Positions 10,786 through 22,519 are shown, counted from the first letter of the stretch. The stretch is 64,000 nt of DNA from Amblyomma americanum (GCF_052857255.1 NW_027526485.1:1116001-1180000), one strand, 5' to 3'. Numbers and translations: made by a program. The notes: generated by a model not told the origin, from the sequence alone.

Positions 10786-12314
10786 AGTTTATTCTCGTTA
10801 TAACGAACATGAATACAGCGACTTTCCTTAATAGAAATGCTTTCACTAATCAATCCATTCTTTCCGTTTCATATAACGCTATCAGAAATATGTTCTTACA
10901 AAACAATGAATCATATCCAACGGTGAAATAAACTAAGTATCCATGTGCTGTGATTAAACTATCATTTGCGTGTGTGTAACAGTACCGAGACTATTCTGGT
11001 GATCTGTTATAAAGATATTGTACATATTTGTTATTTCATTCATTCTCTTGTTATTGTTTTACTGCTGCCTGTCATCGCCGTGCCAAGCCGCTACGGGAGA
11101 TGGGAGCTTTGTCAAGCCGCGTGCGCGGCTTTTTTTCCTTTCTCCTCAGCCATTGTACATGACTGAAATAAATGCAAAATGAAATGAAATGAAAATGAAA
11201 TCAGTATAATGAAATGAACAGTGCATAATCTGACACTCTATTGGTTTTAATGGAGCTGTTTTTTGTATTCGCATAGCTCAAAATGCACAAGGAGTCGTAA
11301 AAACTTCAAGCAATGCAATATTTTGATCATCTGAATAGTCCGCGGTAGTTGTGTGAATAAATCGAGCGTGCATTCACATGCCGCACCATAGAGGGGCAGT
11401 ACGAACTAGCATCAAGCTGACAGACGCATGACCGGCACGTGATCGAACCATCTTGCCGCACTCCCCTGCCACATGTGCAGACCTGCGCGCAAGTGGGCTG
11501 CACTCCATGACTCAATCAACTCCGTTGCGCAAAATGGCAATGCAGAAGCATAAAGTATTCTCATTTGAGTCGATGTTTTGGTAGTCCACAGCGAGCGCAA
11601 AAGGCCACATTACTGAGGAATTCAGTGTTGCATCTAGCACTCAGTCGGCAATTGTGAACGCAAGACAGAAGATTGCATTTGTTGACAACTGTTCCAAAGG
11701 AGACATGAAGAATGATCACCTTGTCATCATGTCGACTGGTGCTTCTGAATGTTACGTTTGAGAACTTAGTCTCTGCTTATGACAAATTGGTGGTGGCACC
11801 TGAACTGACCGACCAAGAAATCGCTGACGAGGCCGGTTCTTGCAGATGATGCAAGTAGGGTTGATGACAGTGAACCGGAAAGTGAAAAATGAGCTCTAAA
11901 AATTGCAGAGGCTGCCGACACGGAAAGGAAATTGAAGGGCTACCTTGAGAAAGTACCTGTGGCCTGATGTGGAGAAAGCTCTACATTTAATTGATTTCAT
12001 AGAGAATTTAGTCCTCTGAAATACTGCTCAGTGCCACCAAGCAAAGATTGCATTGTTTCTTAAATAAATCTGGGCGGAGCCAGCATCCCCATCTAGTGTT
12101 CATTTATGCTCTACAACACAGAACAAAGCGATATTTCGCATGCTTATAGCAAGCTCTGAATTCAACAATTGTGCGTTATTACACCTTTCTGTTGTCCCCC
12201 TGCGAGAAGCCTTTGCTTGGGTTTATTTGCAGACTTTTGCAGATTTTTAGAACGATTGTTTAGTATAACAAATTTTAGGCCAAAATTAGGCTTAGTTATA
12301 ACGGGATTTGACTC
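10786..12314 (+). mobile_element. decayed second Tigger-type transposon
   Basis: The ends resemble imperfect terminal inverted repeats: TTCTCGTTATAACGAAC at about 10791-10807, and GTTATAACGGGATTTGACTC at about 12295-12314, which inverts to GAGTCAAATCCCGTTATAAC. Arrays of TTATAACGAA at the tips are typical of Tigger-like elements. Between them, about 11740-12060 holds scraps of a transposase C-terminal region (LVVAPELTDQEIADE), riddled with stops. A LINE tail sits inside near 11.0-11.2 kb. Confidence 0.5.
11040..11207 (+). mobile_element. LINE 3' tail fragment
   Basis: Ends in GACTGAAATAAATGCAAAATG followed by repeated GAAAT units (about 11162-11205), the same style of GAAAT/GAAT repeat tail as the intact LINE at 45.29 kb on the opposite strand. 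Only the 3' UTR remains. It lies inside the decayed Tigger copy. Confidence 0.5.
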
Positions 12315-12529
12315 TATTCGAAACTCTTTGACCAGAAATTATGAATTTCTGGTTCATCTAAACTACCAGTGAAACATCGCGACATTCTCAGACAGAAGTA
12401 TCTTGCACTTTTGAATGGAGCCTAGAGACATTGACATCAATGAAAGCATAGGAAATTTTTTTATGTTGATCATTTTAAAATAATAATGTAATCATTGAGA
12501 TAATTGATTAGAAAGAAAGTGGGATGCAT

Positions 12530-13025
12530 ACCTATGAGCGCCGTATCATCTTCTTCGTTCCAAGTGCCCCGGCGGAAAGAGGGAGCCATCCTGGCGACTC
12601 AAGGAGAGGAGACTACGAGGGGGCTATAATACGGCTTCAAGCGGCTGACGTGAACGACGTCGCGGCCACGGCGGCCATGGTCCGAAGAAGGTGTCACCGG
12701 TTCGATAATGTCGTTGACCGGTGACGTACGCTCCAAGATGCGGTAAGGGCCGATGTGCTTGGCCGAAAATTTGGACGTATTCGGAAGAGAGAGCCAGACC
12801 AGTGAGCCAGTGGAGAAGTGAACCGCGGGCGTGTCTTGATCGGAAGCATGGGTACGACGGAGACCTTGACGTTCGGCGGTGAAGGAGCGAGCCAACTGGC
12901 GGCACTGCTCAGCATGGCGGGCGATGTCAGAGAGGGAAGCATGTTCCGAGCTGTCGGGGTTGTAGGGAACGATTGTATCCAACATACAAGAAGGTTCGCG
13001 CCCGAATAAAAGAACTGTTTACTGT
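12530..13025 (-). mobile_element. Gypsy integrase C-terminal fragment
   Basis: The minus strand encodes the end of a Gypsy pol: LFGREPSCMLDTIVPYNP, a helix (RHAEQCRQLARSFTAERQ), then WLSLPNTSKFSAKHIGPYRI, VNDIIEPVTPSSDHGRRGRD and VVHVSRLKPYYSPL. KF..KHxGPYRI and VHVSRLKPY are standard C-terminal integrase landmarks. No LTR is seen beside it. The copy stops abruptly at about 13,025 (its N-terminal side). Confidence 0.85.
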
Positions 13026-14430
13026 TTTGAAAGCTGGGCATAGAATATAAACACGCGTACAAAAACAAACCCAGAGACATCATTGGTATTTTTTAAATAT
13101 GTTTTCAAACATCCTTAGCTGCATCTATCTGGTTTTATTGCTTTACTTTTTGATCTTGGATAGCACTGCAATCGCAGGACCTGATTCTCATAGGCCTTTG
13201 TGGTGCCCGTGTGACAGGGGTATTATATGGGCAGGTATGACCAAAACGTAATCAACCAATCCAGGCAACTTGCACAGCTAGCGGAAATAAGCTAAATAAC
13301 ATAGAGAATTACACGGTGCAAATATTTAATTATTAAAACAAACACTTTAAGAATATCGCTTGTTACATATACAAGGGGTGCTCAGCAAGCATCTACTGAA
13401 GTACCTTCTGTCAGCATTACAGAGTTCAGCTTTTTTGTGCTGATTGTGACAAGTCTAAAAATAAACAGATTAGCGGCACAGTCTAATTAAAATATTGGAA
13501 GTGACAGGACAGCAAGTGCAGTGAAATATCGGCTACGTGGAAAGGAAACCCCATTTTGCAAGTCAATTGTTTTCAAAGAAAAGAATAAAAATGAAATCTA
13601 TGAAAGGAACACTCCTGAACGTTCATAAATCGAGGAGGCATCCAATCTTGCATTGTTATGGGAGATGGAACATGAGTCACACACCATGATCCATAGTCCA
13701 AACAAGAGTGCACGCTATGGAAAAAGGGTCATCAACTCCAAGAAATTTCATGAGGCATTGTCAGCTGGAAAAACTAGGCAAACAGAAATCCAGATAATAG
13801 GAAGTGTCTTTTTTTACTAAAGTTTACGCCACACAAGCAATTAACAGATACTCCTATGCTTCATAACTAAACCTAGGCATTGTGTGGGCAGTCAAAGTGA
13901 AATTCTGGGAAGTTGTCAGAAAATTTGCTGCTCTTTCACAACAATGCCCTAACTCACAAGTCTTTCAAATTGCACTATCTGGGAATATGACTACGAAGCT
14001 CAACCACTGAACCTGCTGTGCAGGCCTGTGTCCCGGTGGTTACTTTTTCTTCCGTAACATGAAGAAACCTCTGCACAGGCTACAATTGCCTGTTGATGAT
14101 GCAGTCAAGGATGCAGTAACAGGTTTCCTCCTGCAGCAGAAACACATTTCTTTCTGTTGCAAGAGAAACAATATGTGGTGAATTGAAATTAGCGCGCTAA
14201 TGTCAAGAAGGTTAGACTGATAAGTGGAAAGTTTAATTTTCGGCTAAATACTTTTTATACATTTTGGCAGACAACTAACTGAGTACCCTTTGTAGTAGCC
14301 TGGTCAGGAAATAACCGCGTGTATGCAGTCAGTGAATGGCTCCACTAACGCAGATTGTGTATGGAGTAAGAAAAAAAAAGAAATTTTCTCTTCTTCTGTC
14401 ATGGCTTTCAAGCTGATGATTGCTTCTTAA
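13026..14430. other. no gene recognised
   Basis: AT-rich sequence without coding potential, RNA gene or identifiable transposon ends. Confidence 0.35.
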
Positions 14431-14559
14431 AGGACTGTCGACACCAAATTTTGGTTGCACGTTTCAGTGCTTTTAATGATGCACAAGCTTTTATTATACA
14501 CAGATCCCCATGTCATATTTGCCTAAGACCGTTTAATAGTTTTTAACCAAGTTTTTTGC

Positions 14560-15200
14560 TCGTCTGACTAGGTTTCGATGCGAACAATTCAGCGATGGCT
14601 ATGATGTCAAAGTCTAGGTCATGTGACGGATAAAAAACTGCGATATATTTGCTGCTTCTTCACTCCTTGCGATTCTTGTTTTTGAGGTAGGCTGGCTTTA
14701 GAATTTTAGTGAATCAAAACGGCGAAGCAGCGATTAGATTGCGGCGAATCTTTGCAGTGTTTGTTTGTTTGGTCATTCTTCAATGCTGCCAGCGCGCCGC
14801 TTTATCGATTTGTTTGCGATGCAAGACACGACAAGAATTATCTCGATTGATCGCATCCAGGCAGAGCTGATTCTATGTTGTTCCGGATTGTTCTAGTAAC
14901 TTTGCCCGCTTCATCTCGAATGTTCGTTATCATCTTTAAAATGAGCACGGCCAAGAGCGGCGGGCATTCTGTTCGACGATTGCCGAGCACGCATATTGCT
15001 ACGACGCCGCCGTTTGATTCAGTCCATTGTGGGCGCAAGTCGGCCCCAATAAAAAACTTTGTTTAGACGCCATTTTCGCTGCCGTTCTGCTTCCCGTAAT
15101 GCAGTCACTACTTCGTGACAATATTGCAGTTTTTCATCTGTCACATGCCCTAGACGTGAAAGCCATCGCTCGGCTGTTGAAACCAAAACCAAAACAGGTG
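14560..15200. repeat. MITE-like inverted-repeat segment
   Basis: CAGCGATGGC followed by GTCTAGGTCATGTGAC and an AAAAACTGC word at about 14590-14645 recurs in inverted form at about 15120-15175 (GCAGTTTTTCATCTGTCACA and GAAAGCCATCGCTCGG). The arms are imperfect, about 60 bp, and enclose some 480 bp of moderately GC-rich sequence. This is the shape of an old MITE. Family unknown. Confidence 0.5.
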
Positions 15201-15276
15201 AGCTGAAATTCAAATACAAGTTATACAGCAGCTGTAGGCAAATACCACATGATGATCTTCGTATAGTAAAGTATTG

Positions 15277-15281
15277 TGCAT
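15277..15281. repeat. 5-bp target-site duplication, left
   Basis: TGCAT directly before the 5' LTR. The matching TGCAT is at 18578-18582, directly after the 3' LTR. Confidence 0.85.
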
Positions 15282-15558
<277 letters not shown>

Positions 15559-15794
15559 TCTGGCGACGAGGCACTTCGGCCACGCGGGGGAGGCCGGCTC
15601 GGCACGGCGGCAGCAACGTTCTGCACGAAGAAAACCAGCGGAAGGAACCGGCACGTTTGTCGAGAGCCTGACCGTGGACTAGCAGTACGTGTTCAAGGAG
15701 CACGACAGCGAGCGAAAGCATCGACAGACGCCCAGCGGAACTGCCGACGGAGGAAAGTGACAACGGACGCAACGTGTGATGAGTATTGCCAAAA

Positions 15795-16190
15795 ATGCCT
15801 TCGTACGGAAAGATAGCGGAGTTTGATGCTAAGACGCAGAACTTTGAATCATACGTGGAACGTTTTGAACTTTTTGTTGGCGCGAACGAAATCGCTGAGG
15901 AGAAAAAACTGTGTTTTTGACTGTTATTGGCGCGGAAGCTTATGAGGTGCTAAAGAGTCTTAGTGTTCCGAAAACGCCCGCTGAACACACGTATACTGAG
16001 GTAAATCGCTTGCTTCAAACCCATTACTGCCCGAAAAGCTCTGTGATTGCCGAACGTTGCAAATTCAATCGCCGCGTGCAACTAGAGCATGAAGGTTTGG
16101 AAGAGTTTATTGTTGAATTGAAACACTTGGCCAGGAAGTGCGACTTTGGCACATTCTTGCACAAGATGCGCTGCGGGACAGGTTAGTTGC
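15795..16190 (+). pseudogene. Gypsy gag, frameshifted
   Basis: The frame opens at ATG 15795 (MPSYGKIAEFDAK, then VERFELFVGANEI), about 237 bp downstream of the 5' LTR. It breaks near 15,910, continues in another frame (TVIGAEAYEVLKSL to LARKCDFGTF) and breaks again near 16,160 before joining the 672-codon frame. Both breaks are consistent with single-base losses. The sequence is the capsid region of a Gypsy gag. Confidence 0.82.
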
Positions 16191-18156
16191 AGGATTGCGG
16201 AACGAGGAAAGCCAGCGCGCATTGTTCGCTGCCGAGAATTTAACGTTCGAGGGGGCGTGCAAAATTGCATTGGACCGGGAACTGGCTGCAAAAGACGCCG
16301 CGACAATGCAAGCGAAGGAAGCAAACTTATCGTTGCATTCCTTGCAGGCTAAGAGCGCAAGGAACAAAAGATTGCCGAGATCGACTCCTGACCAAGTGCC
16401 AGTGAATTGGTCCTGTGAAAGATGCGGCAGGAAGCATGAATCACAGAAGTGCTGGTACAAAAATTTTAAGTGCCATAAGTGTTCAAAAGTTGGTCACTTG
16501 CAGAAAATGTGCCCGAAGGCAAAGCGCGTGAATGCAATGGATGATACTGAGAACGAGGAAGAGGAGTTACACGTGTACCATTTTAAAAACTTGACGCGAT
16601 CAAGTTACGAAGTGAATGTTGAAGTGGAAGGCAAGCCATTGAAAATGCAGATCGACGCAGGCGCGGCTGTTTCAATTGTTCCAGAGAGTGTGTACTCAGA
16701 CACCCGGCTCAATGTCAGGTTCCGCTTTGTGGCCTTAGCAACTTCCGCAGCATTTAACGGCAGGCTCTCGAATACTGCTAAGCATTCTTCCGAGACATCA
16801 GTTGCCTTCTCTGCCTGCGGTAATCTGGACAGCGCGTCCGCTACTTCCAGGTTTCGCAAGGGCAAGAACCTGGAAGTAGCGGACGCGCTGTCCAGATTAC
16901 CGCAGGCAGAGAAGGCAACTGATATCTCGGAAGAATGCTTAGCAGTATTCGAGAGCCTGCCGTTAAATGCTGCAGAAGTTGCGAAGGCCACAAAGCGGAA
17001 CCTGACATTGAGCCGTGTGTCTGAGTACACACTGAATGGTTGGCCAAATCAATACCCTGAAGAAATGAAGGCATATCACATGCGCCGTTATGAGTTGTCT
17101 CTTGAGCAAGGGTGCTTAACATGGGGCACTCGAGTGGTAATACCGGATCAGCTGCGGGAACGTGTATTGGACTTGCTTCGTGACGAACATCCAGGCAGCA
17201 CACGCATGAAAATGCTAGCTAGAAGCTTTGTATGGTGGCCTGGTATGGATCAAGCTGTCGAGATGTACGTCCGAAAGTGCAAAATCTGTCAGGCAGTTCA
17301 ACCAGCTGCTCAACCCGTGCCGCTCCATCCGTGGAGCTACCCGTCGAGGTGTTGGGAGCGGGTTCACGTTGATTTTGCTTGCAAACATTCTAGTGTGTTC
17401 CTTGTTTTAGTTGATTCTTTTTCCAAATGGGTGGAAGTTTGGCCGATGTTATCATCGTCTACCACGAAGACAATTGAGAAATTAAGCAATGTGTTTGCGG
17501 CCTACGGGCTGCCTGAAACGTTGGTCAGCGACAACGGGCCGCAGTTCACATCTACAGAATTCTCGGATTTCCTGGAGAGCAATGGTGTGAAGCATGTCCG
17601 TACCCCGCCATATCACCCCGCGTCCAATGGTGCGGCTGAGCGCACCGTGCAGACGGTCAAACGAGCGCTGTTAAAGCAGGTCATGGAACGCGACGTCACT
17701 CGCGTGCGTTCGCTTCAGGAGTGTATTGATGGTTTTCTTTTTGCCTACAGAAATACGCCAAGTTGTGTGACGGGGCAAACACCGGCGCAGTTGTTGCTAA
17801 AGCGTCAACCGCGCACGAAGCTTTCTTTGCTCAAGCCCAGCTTTGTCGGGGACATGCAGCAAAAACAAATTGACATGAAAAAGAAGCGTGACGTGGCGCG
17901 TGGTGCTGAGCGCTTGTTTTGCGAAGGTGATCGCGTGAACGTGAAAACGGTGCGCGGGGAACATGCCTCTTGGGAGGCAGGTGTGGTGCACCAAGTTGTG
18001 AGTGCTGTGACGTATATTGTGGAAGTGCACGGGCACCTTCGATTCACCCACGCTGACCATCTACGGCCACACCATGCGGACCCTGCGGCAGCCTCAGAGC
18101 GACCATTTGCAACAAACACTGAATGGACGGTCGCCACTCAGCGGTCCTCTGCTTGA
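16138..18156 (+). CDS. chimeric gag-protease-integrase ORF lacking RT
   Basis: A 672-codon open frame. In order: gag tail (residues 1-75); two zinc knuckles at about 94-130 (CERCGRKHESQKC and CHKCSKVGHLQKMC); retropepsin start IDAGAAVSIVPESVY at about 173-187 (DAG instead of the usual DT/SG); an unrelated stretch encoded by the inverted copy at about 184-240; then the RNase H/integrase connector (NLEVADALSRLP); a zinc-binding CKICQ; integrase core with HVDF, VSDNGPQFTSTEF and NGAAERTVQ providing D, D and E; and the C-terminal region with HADHLRPH. RT and RNase H, normally several hundred residues, are absent. The frame stays open through the inversion, probably by chance. Confidence 0.85.
   Translation: MRLWHILAQDALRDRLVAGLRNEESQRALFAAENLTFEGACKIALDRELAAKDAATMQAKEANLSLHSLQAKSARNKRLPRSTPDQVPVNWSCERCGRKHESQKCWYKNFKCHKCSKVGHLQKMCPKAKRVNAMDDTENEEEELHVYHFKNLTRSSYEVNVEVEGKPLKMQIDAGAAVSIVPESVYSDTRLNVRFRFVALATSAAFNGRLSNTAKHSSETSVAFSACGNLDSASATSRFRKGKNLEVADALSRLPQAEKATDISEECLAVFESLPLNAAEVAKATKRNLTLSRVSEYTLNGWPNQYPEEMKAYHMRRYELSLEQGCLTWGTRVVIPDQLRERVLDLLRDEHPGSTRMKMLARSFVWWPGMDQAVEMYVRKCKICQAVQPAAQPVPLHPWSYPSRCWERVHVDFACKHSSVFLVLVDSFSKWVEVWPMLSSSTTKTIEKLSNVFAAYGLPETLVSDNGPQFTSTEFSDFLESNGVKHVRTPPYHPASNGAAERTVQTVKRALLKQVMERDVTRVRSLQECIDGFLFAYRNTPSCVTGQTPAQLLLKRQPRTKLSLLKPSFVGDMQQKQIDMKKKRDVARGAERLFCEGDRVNVKTVRGEHASWEAGVVHQVVSAVTYIVEVHGHLRFTHADHLRPHHADPAAASERPFATNTEWTVATQRSSA
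16687..17033. repeat. local inverted duplication replacing RT/RNase H
   Basis: Bases 16687-16853 are the inverted copy of 16867-17033, with a 13-base loop (16854-16866). The right arm is the genuine element sequence (start of the integrase region); the left arm is its reverse complement fused to the protease. The outer end of the left arm sits on AGTGTGTAC, which could belong both to the protease (GAGAGTGTGTAC) and to the inverted copy, so about 9 bp of microhomology marks the return jump. Confidence 0.92.
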
Positions 18157-18414
18157 TGAGGGGGCACAATCATCTCAACTGTCAGCAGAACAGAATCCGA
18201 CCCCTCTTCCACCGCCTCTAGTGGATGACGCAGTGCCAACCTCTGCTAGTGCAGACCTGCCACCGCAGCAAAGCCCAGGGCGGCTACCAGCATCAGAGCC
18301 GACGCCATCCACTGCGAGGGACGAGCCACCACTTCGTAGAGGCACTCGTTTGCGCAAGCAACCGGACTGGTTCACACATGAGAACTTTAAGTAGAGCCTG
18401 TGGGGGGGAAGAAA
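18157..18414 (+). other. Gypsy 3' untranslated region and polypurine tract
   Basis: Another frame (18017-18394) overlaps the end of the integrase ORF and is rich in Pro and Ser (LPPQQSPGRLPASEP). It may be the natural C-terminal extension of pol reached by a frameshift. The tract at 18402-18414 would prime plus-strand synthesis. Confidence 0.6.
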
Positions 18415-18577
18415 TGTGATAGCGCGACGCTGTGCTGTGACGTTATCGCGGCCTATGACGAACCATGATTCCGTGCTCTGTTATCACGCCGCTCGGGCCT
18501 ATATATATATATATATCCTGTATGCGTTTGAATAAACGTTCTTCGCTCGTCGTCCACGTCTGGCGTCAGTCATATCA
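18415..18577 (+). repeat. 3' LTR (163 bp)
   Basis: Starts TGTGATAGCGCGACGC like the 5' LTR, has a 17-nt TA run, AATAAA near 18530 and ends CATATCA, followed by the TGCAT duplication. Confidence 0.92.
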
Positions 18578-18582
18578 TGCAT

Positions 18583-19284
18583 CATTAAAAACAATAAAAC
18601 AAGCAACCAAAAATAGGTGTCTATAGAACTTTAAACAAAGATACTTTTTCGCTGTTCGCTAACATATAATACTGCAAGGCCTGAGAACCTAGACATGTAA
18701 CCATAGTAGAATTCAAATAGGTTATAAGTTTTAAATTAGAACCCCCTGCCCCATCTCTTCATGCCAGAGACAGGAATTATCCTCAAGAACATTTGCAGGT
18801 GTAGTGAAAAGGTTGTGTGTGAAACAAAATCCGGATGATTTATGTATCGTCCTGGTCACTTCAACGCCATTACCTGCTGCTCGGTGGTGTCTTCATACCA
18901 AATGAAACAGAAGAATGAGAGTTTCGGACTTGAAACAATGAGTTCATACAGAGTTAAGCAAGACCTTTCCACAAGTGCAGTGTCACCACCACTGTCACCG
19001 CCCCCCCACTCCTGTGGTGCACTGTATCTCCTTGAGCCATATACCCCTCACCCCTCTAATGTGATGCCACTGCATTAGAACAGTAACATACAGACTCGGA
19101 TGTTGAACACAGGAAACACAATATGATACTATAGTTGGATGCAACTCAAGCAACAACGCAGCTTTTTCCCATCAAAGGACTTCCCTGCAGCTAGTGGTGT
19201 CAGCGGATTCTCATTATGTCATAGATAGTAATCCCCTTAGACCTGCTAGCTGACACCACAGGGTATGACAGATGATAGAGGGTT
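18583..19284. other. no gene recognised
   Basis: No supported feature. A C-rich stretch (about 18,990-19,010) encodes nothing convincing. Confidence 0.35.
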
Positions 19285-19920
19285 CATCATCATCAACCTG
19301 ACTACACCCACTTCAGCAAAAACATCTTTTCCTGTATCCGTCCAATTAACCCGGCCTTGTGCCAGCTGCATCCACATAATCCCCGCAAAATTCCTAACCT
19401 CATCCTAACACCTGTCTTTCTGCAGCCCCCTCCTACACTTCCCTTCCCTTGGAATTCAGACCATTACCCTTGGCTTCACATCACATGCCCTGCCCACTTC
19501 TTCTCGAGTGCAACTATATTATCAGAAACGTACCTTTGTTCGCTGACCCACTCTGCACGTTTGATGTCTCTTAACATTACACCTATCATTTCCCGTTCCA
19601 TAGCTTTCGGCGTTGACTTCAATTTAAGCAGAACCCGTTTTGTTATGTTGCCCTTCACTTTATGCCCCACATGCGAGTACCGGTAAGACAGAGCTGTCAT
19701 GTGCTTTCCTCTTAAGTGATACTGATAACTTGCCATTCATGATCTCAGAGTATGTGACAAACGCACTCCATCTCAATCTGATCAGTCTAGTCATTTCCAT
19801 TTCATGACCTGGCTCTGCGGTCACTACCTGCCCTAAGTAGACGTATTCCCTTACCACTTCCAGTACCTCGCTACCTATCGCAAACTGCTGTTTCCTTCGG
19901 AGGCTGTTGAACATTAACGT
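19285..19920 (-). mobile_element. RTE-type LINE 3' fragment
   Basis: The minus strand encodes the post-RT end of an RTE ORF. VVREYVYLGQVVTAEPGHE and RLIRLRWSAFVTYSEIMNG, then VLPVLACGA, are in one frame (19660-19914). AMEREMIGVMLRDIKRAEWV and KKWAGHVM are in another (19476-19736). The 3' end near 19,285 shows GATGATGATGAAC, a trinucleotide-rich tail as in RTE elements. 5'-truncated and frameshifted. Confidence 0.85.
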
Positions 19921-20090
19921 TACATTAGATAATCATCGAGTAAGTCATGGTGAACCCCCTTTCAGTGGAGAACGCCTGAGGAATCTGATTAACCGCGACA
20001 TCACGAAAGTCACAAGACACCAATGGCAGAAGGGCCTTGTTCTAAAGGGCATCTGCTTCTTTTTTCTTGAGTTGTACACAACTACACTGC

Positions 20091-20164
<74 letters not shown>
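20091..20164. repeat. (TA)n microsatellite
   Basis: Uninterrupted TA run of about 74 nt immediately before a mini-LTR element; probably part of, or inserted into, its 5' LTR. Confidence 0.95.
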
Positions 20165-20168
<4 letters not shown>

Positions 20169-20757
20169 GAAGAAGGGCATCATCCCAGCCGCACTGCCAT
20201 CGCTCAGAGCGAGCGCCTGCTGACCTGAACAGACGAGAGACTCGGTCGCCGTCGTGGTTTCGCTACCGCCTGAACGTTAACCTAAGCCCCCGTTACATTT
20301 GGTGGAGGTGCGAGGTACCTAAAACACAGCCATGACGACGGTCAGCTTGATCCGGATTTCCAACGCGGTTCACTCGTCTAGCTGTGGATCCCTTCCACTG
20401 CTTCCGGCCTCTCAAAGAAACTTCTTTCGAAATACCATGGCCCCTACTGCGTCCTGGAGCGCACATCCTTCGTGAACTACCTTACTGATCCCCTCGCACC
20501 GTCTGCCGACCTCCGCCGACGTGATCGCGAGGCTGTGCATGTCCAACGACTCAAGCCATACTATGACCCGGTTGTGTTGTCGGCACCATGGTCTGCGCTA
20601 AGATGGCTCCTTTTCTTCCTGGGGCCATTGTGAAGAAGGGCATCACCCTAGCCGCACTGCCATCGCTCAGAGCGAGCGCATGCTAACCTTAACAAACGAG
20701 AGACTGTCGCCGCCCTGGTTTCGCCGCAGCCCGAGTGTTAACCTAAGCTCCCGTTAT
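20165..20757 (+). mobile_element. internally deleted Gypsy element (two LTR ends plus integrase tail)
   Basis: Two direct copies of about 130 bp (GAAGAAGGGCATCA, then CCGCACTGCCATCGCTCAGA, ending TTAACCTAAGC and CCCGTTA) lie at about 20165-20295 and 20632-20757. After the first copy comes TTTGGTGGAGGTGCGAGG, a plausible primer-binding site. Between them the plus strand encodes the end of a Gypsy integrase (SKKLLSKYHGPYCVLERTSF, then AVHVQRLKPYYDPVVLSAP). Everything from gag to most of integrase is gone, leaving an LTR-PBS-integrase tail-LTR shell of about 600 bp. Confidence 0.78.
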
Positions 20758-22515
20758 AGCGCCTACAGTCTACACTCAAGCAAATTTTGATAAATGCACA
20801 AAACTTAAAAAAGAAAAAAGATACCCATTCTTGGCGAACACAATCCTCGCCACTACAGTCTGCAGACTTCAAGTGTGAAGTCTGTTCGGCTAGTGCCATT
20901 TTTTCGCAGGCTTTCGCATAGGAGACTAGGTTTTAGGAGATACAAGGCAGCAAAATTAGGCATGGAAAGCATCAAGGGGTGTATTTAAGTAACACTTGGG
21001 GCACACTAAACCCAATACCAACCCTGCTGGTTTCCAACACAGCTTGCCTCGCAGAAACTCATGACTTACAGAAACCGGAATTTGTCAGTAATTTGAGTTC
21101 GGAACTCAGGCAAGAAAAAAATTGAAAACTGCAGACTCGCTCTCTCTTTTTAAAGTATTCTCCATGCCTACAACTCCATTGAGAATGCCTTCCCAGTTGG
21201 TGACTTGTTGCATTAACATTTCAATCAAAAGGGACGAAAGAAATAACATTTGGGTATATGGCGCTGTGGATGATACTTCTGAGCAACTAGCCTGCGGTTT
21301 ATAATGAATAAAAAGGTGGTTTCCTGGGTCCTAATCTAGGCAGAAATTTTGGTAACAGGCAATCTGCAATGGGTACATGCACAGGGAATAGTGCAAATGA
21401 ACATAGCTTTGATACCTCGACTACTCTCTCTTTTGCTGAAAACGAAAAAAACCTACAAATGAATTATTAACCAGCTAACTTACATTATTATGATCCCAGG
21501 GGTTACAGTGCCATTTCAGAACTGCATCTGAACTTCAGCTCGGTCTTTCTTCCCAATTACATATCCAAGACATCGTGATGTGGATATGAACTTAATCTAG
21601 TCCAATTTTTGTGGCATACTTTTCTGTCACGTGCAAGACATCACGATGTGGATATAAACTTAATCCAACCCAATTTTTGTGGCTTATGTTTTATTGTCAT
21701 GAAAAACAGCCACAAATTTATCACGGAAAAGCAAGCAATTCATGTTCCAGCTTAACAATAATAAATGGGTTGAATCGCCAAGGCTCAAACACAATAATAA
21801 TGCTTACTTGAAATGTAAGACCTAGGCATCTTGTTTTTTTTCGATTTTAGTTTCGAATGTGGCAAAAAATACATCCTGCAGATCCAGCACATTCATATTT
21901 AAGACACGCTTCAGCGATCTGAAGGCTCAGGCTAAAGGCATGCCGGTTGTACCCAGTAACCCAGTACATTTGTTTTTCTTCAAGACACAGCGAGACTGAT
22001 TCCATCCTATCTGTGTTTTCTCAAAGAATTGATCCCACAATACTTTCCTAGCAATTTTGACTATGTGAAGCGGATACGTTAGCAACCCTAATCCAGTATG
22101 AGTTGTAGCAAAGAAATGAAGTTGATACGCTTTGGTAGCGCGAGTGGTGGCACCACTTCTTGGATATGCCCTGGGCATTTAATCCTTGCACATCTGCTCG
22201 ATTTTACCCTAAGTTTCCTTCTAGCTGCTTCTTTCACTGTGGCAGTTATATCTCTGATTTGAGAATATTTACCTGCTACCCGGAATGAAGCTACTGGTGT
22301 TGAGTATGCAAGCTTCGAGTGTATGCTACGCGCCCTGTTGCACTTACACGGCAAACACCTGGTTACCTGTTGTAGAGCTTGCTTTCCGCTGTTAGTTCCA
22401 ATGGGATAAATGCAGAACCACTCCTGGTTAACCGCATGTAATCATGATGTGCATGTGTTTTCCCGTGTTTACACTTCAAGCAGGCGACTACTGCTCTGCT
22501 ATGTCTCCAACTCTT
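20758..22515. other. no gene recognised; contains a short tandem duplication
   Basis: AT-rich. The only structure noted is a 68-bp tandem duplication near 21.57-21.70 kb (listed separately). Confidence 0.35.
21567..21702. repeat. 68-bp direct tandem duplication
   Basis: AAGACATCGTGATGTGGATA (21567) recurs as AAGACATCACGATGTGGATA (21635), each followed by a CTTAATC and CCAATTTTTGTGGC word. Two copies, spacing 68 bp, diverged at a handful of positions. Confidence 0.8.
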
Positions 22516-22519
22516 CTGG

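Noticed and set aside
16605..17030. 141-codon antisense ORF in the Gypsy element
   Set aside because: A mirror of the sense ORF caused by the local inverted duplication, not a separate gene.
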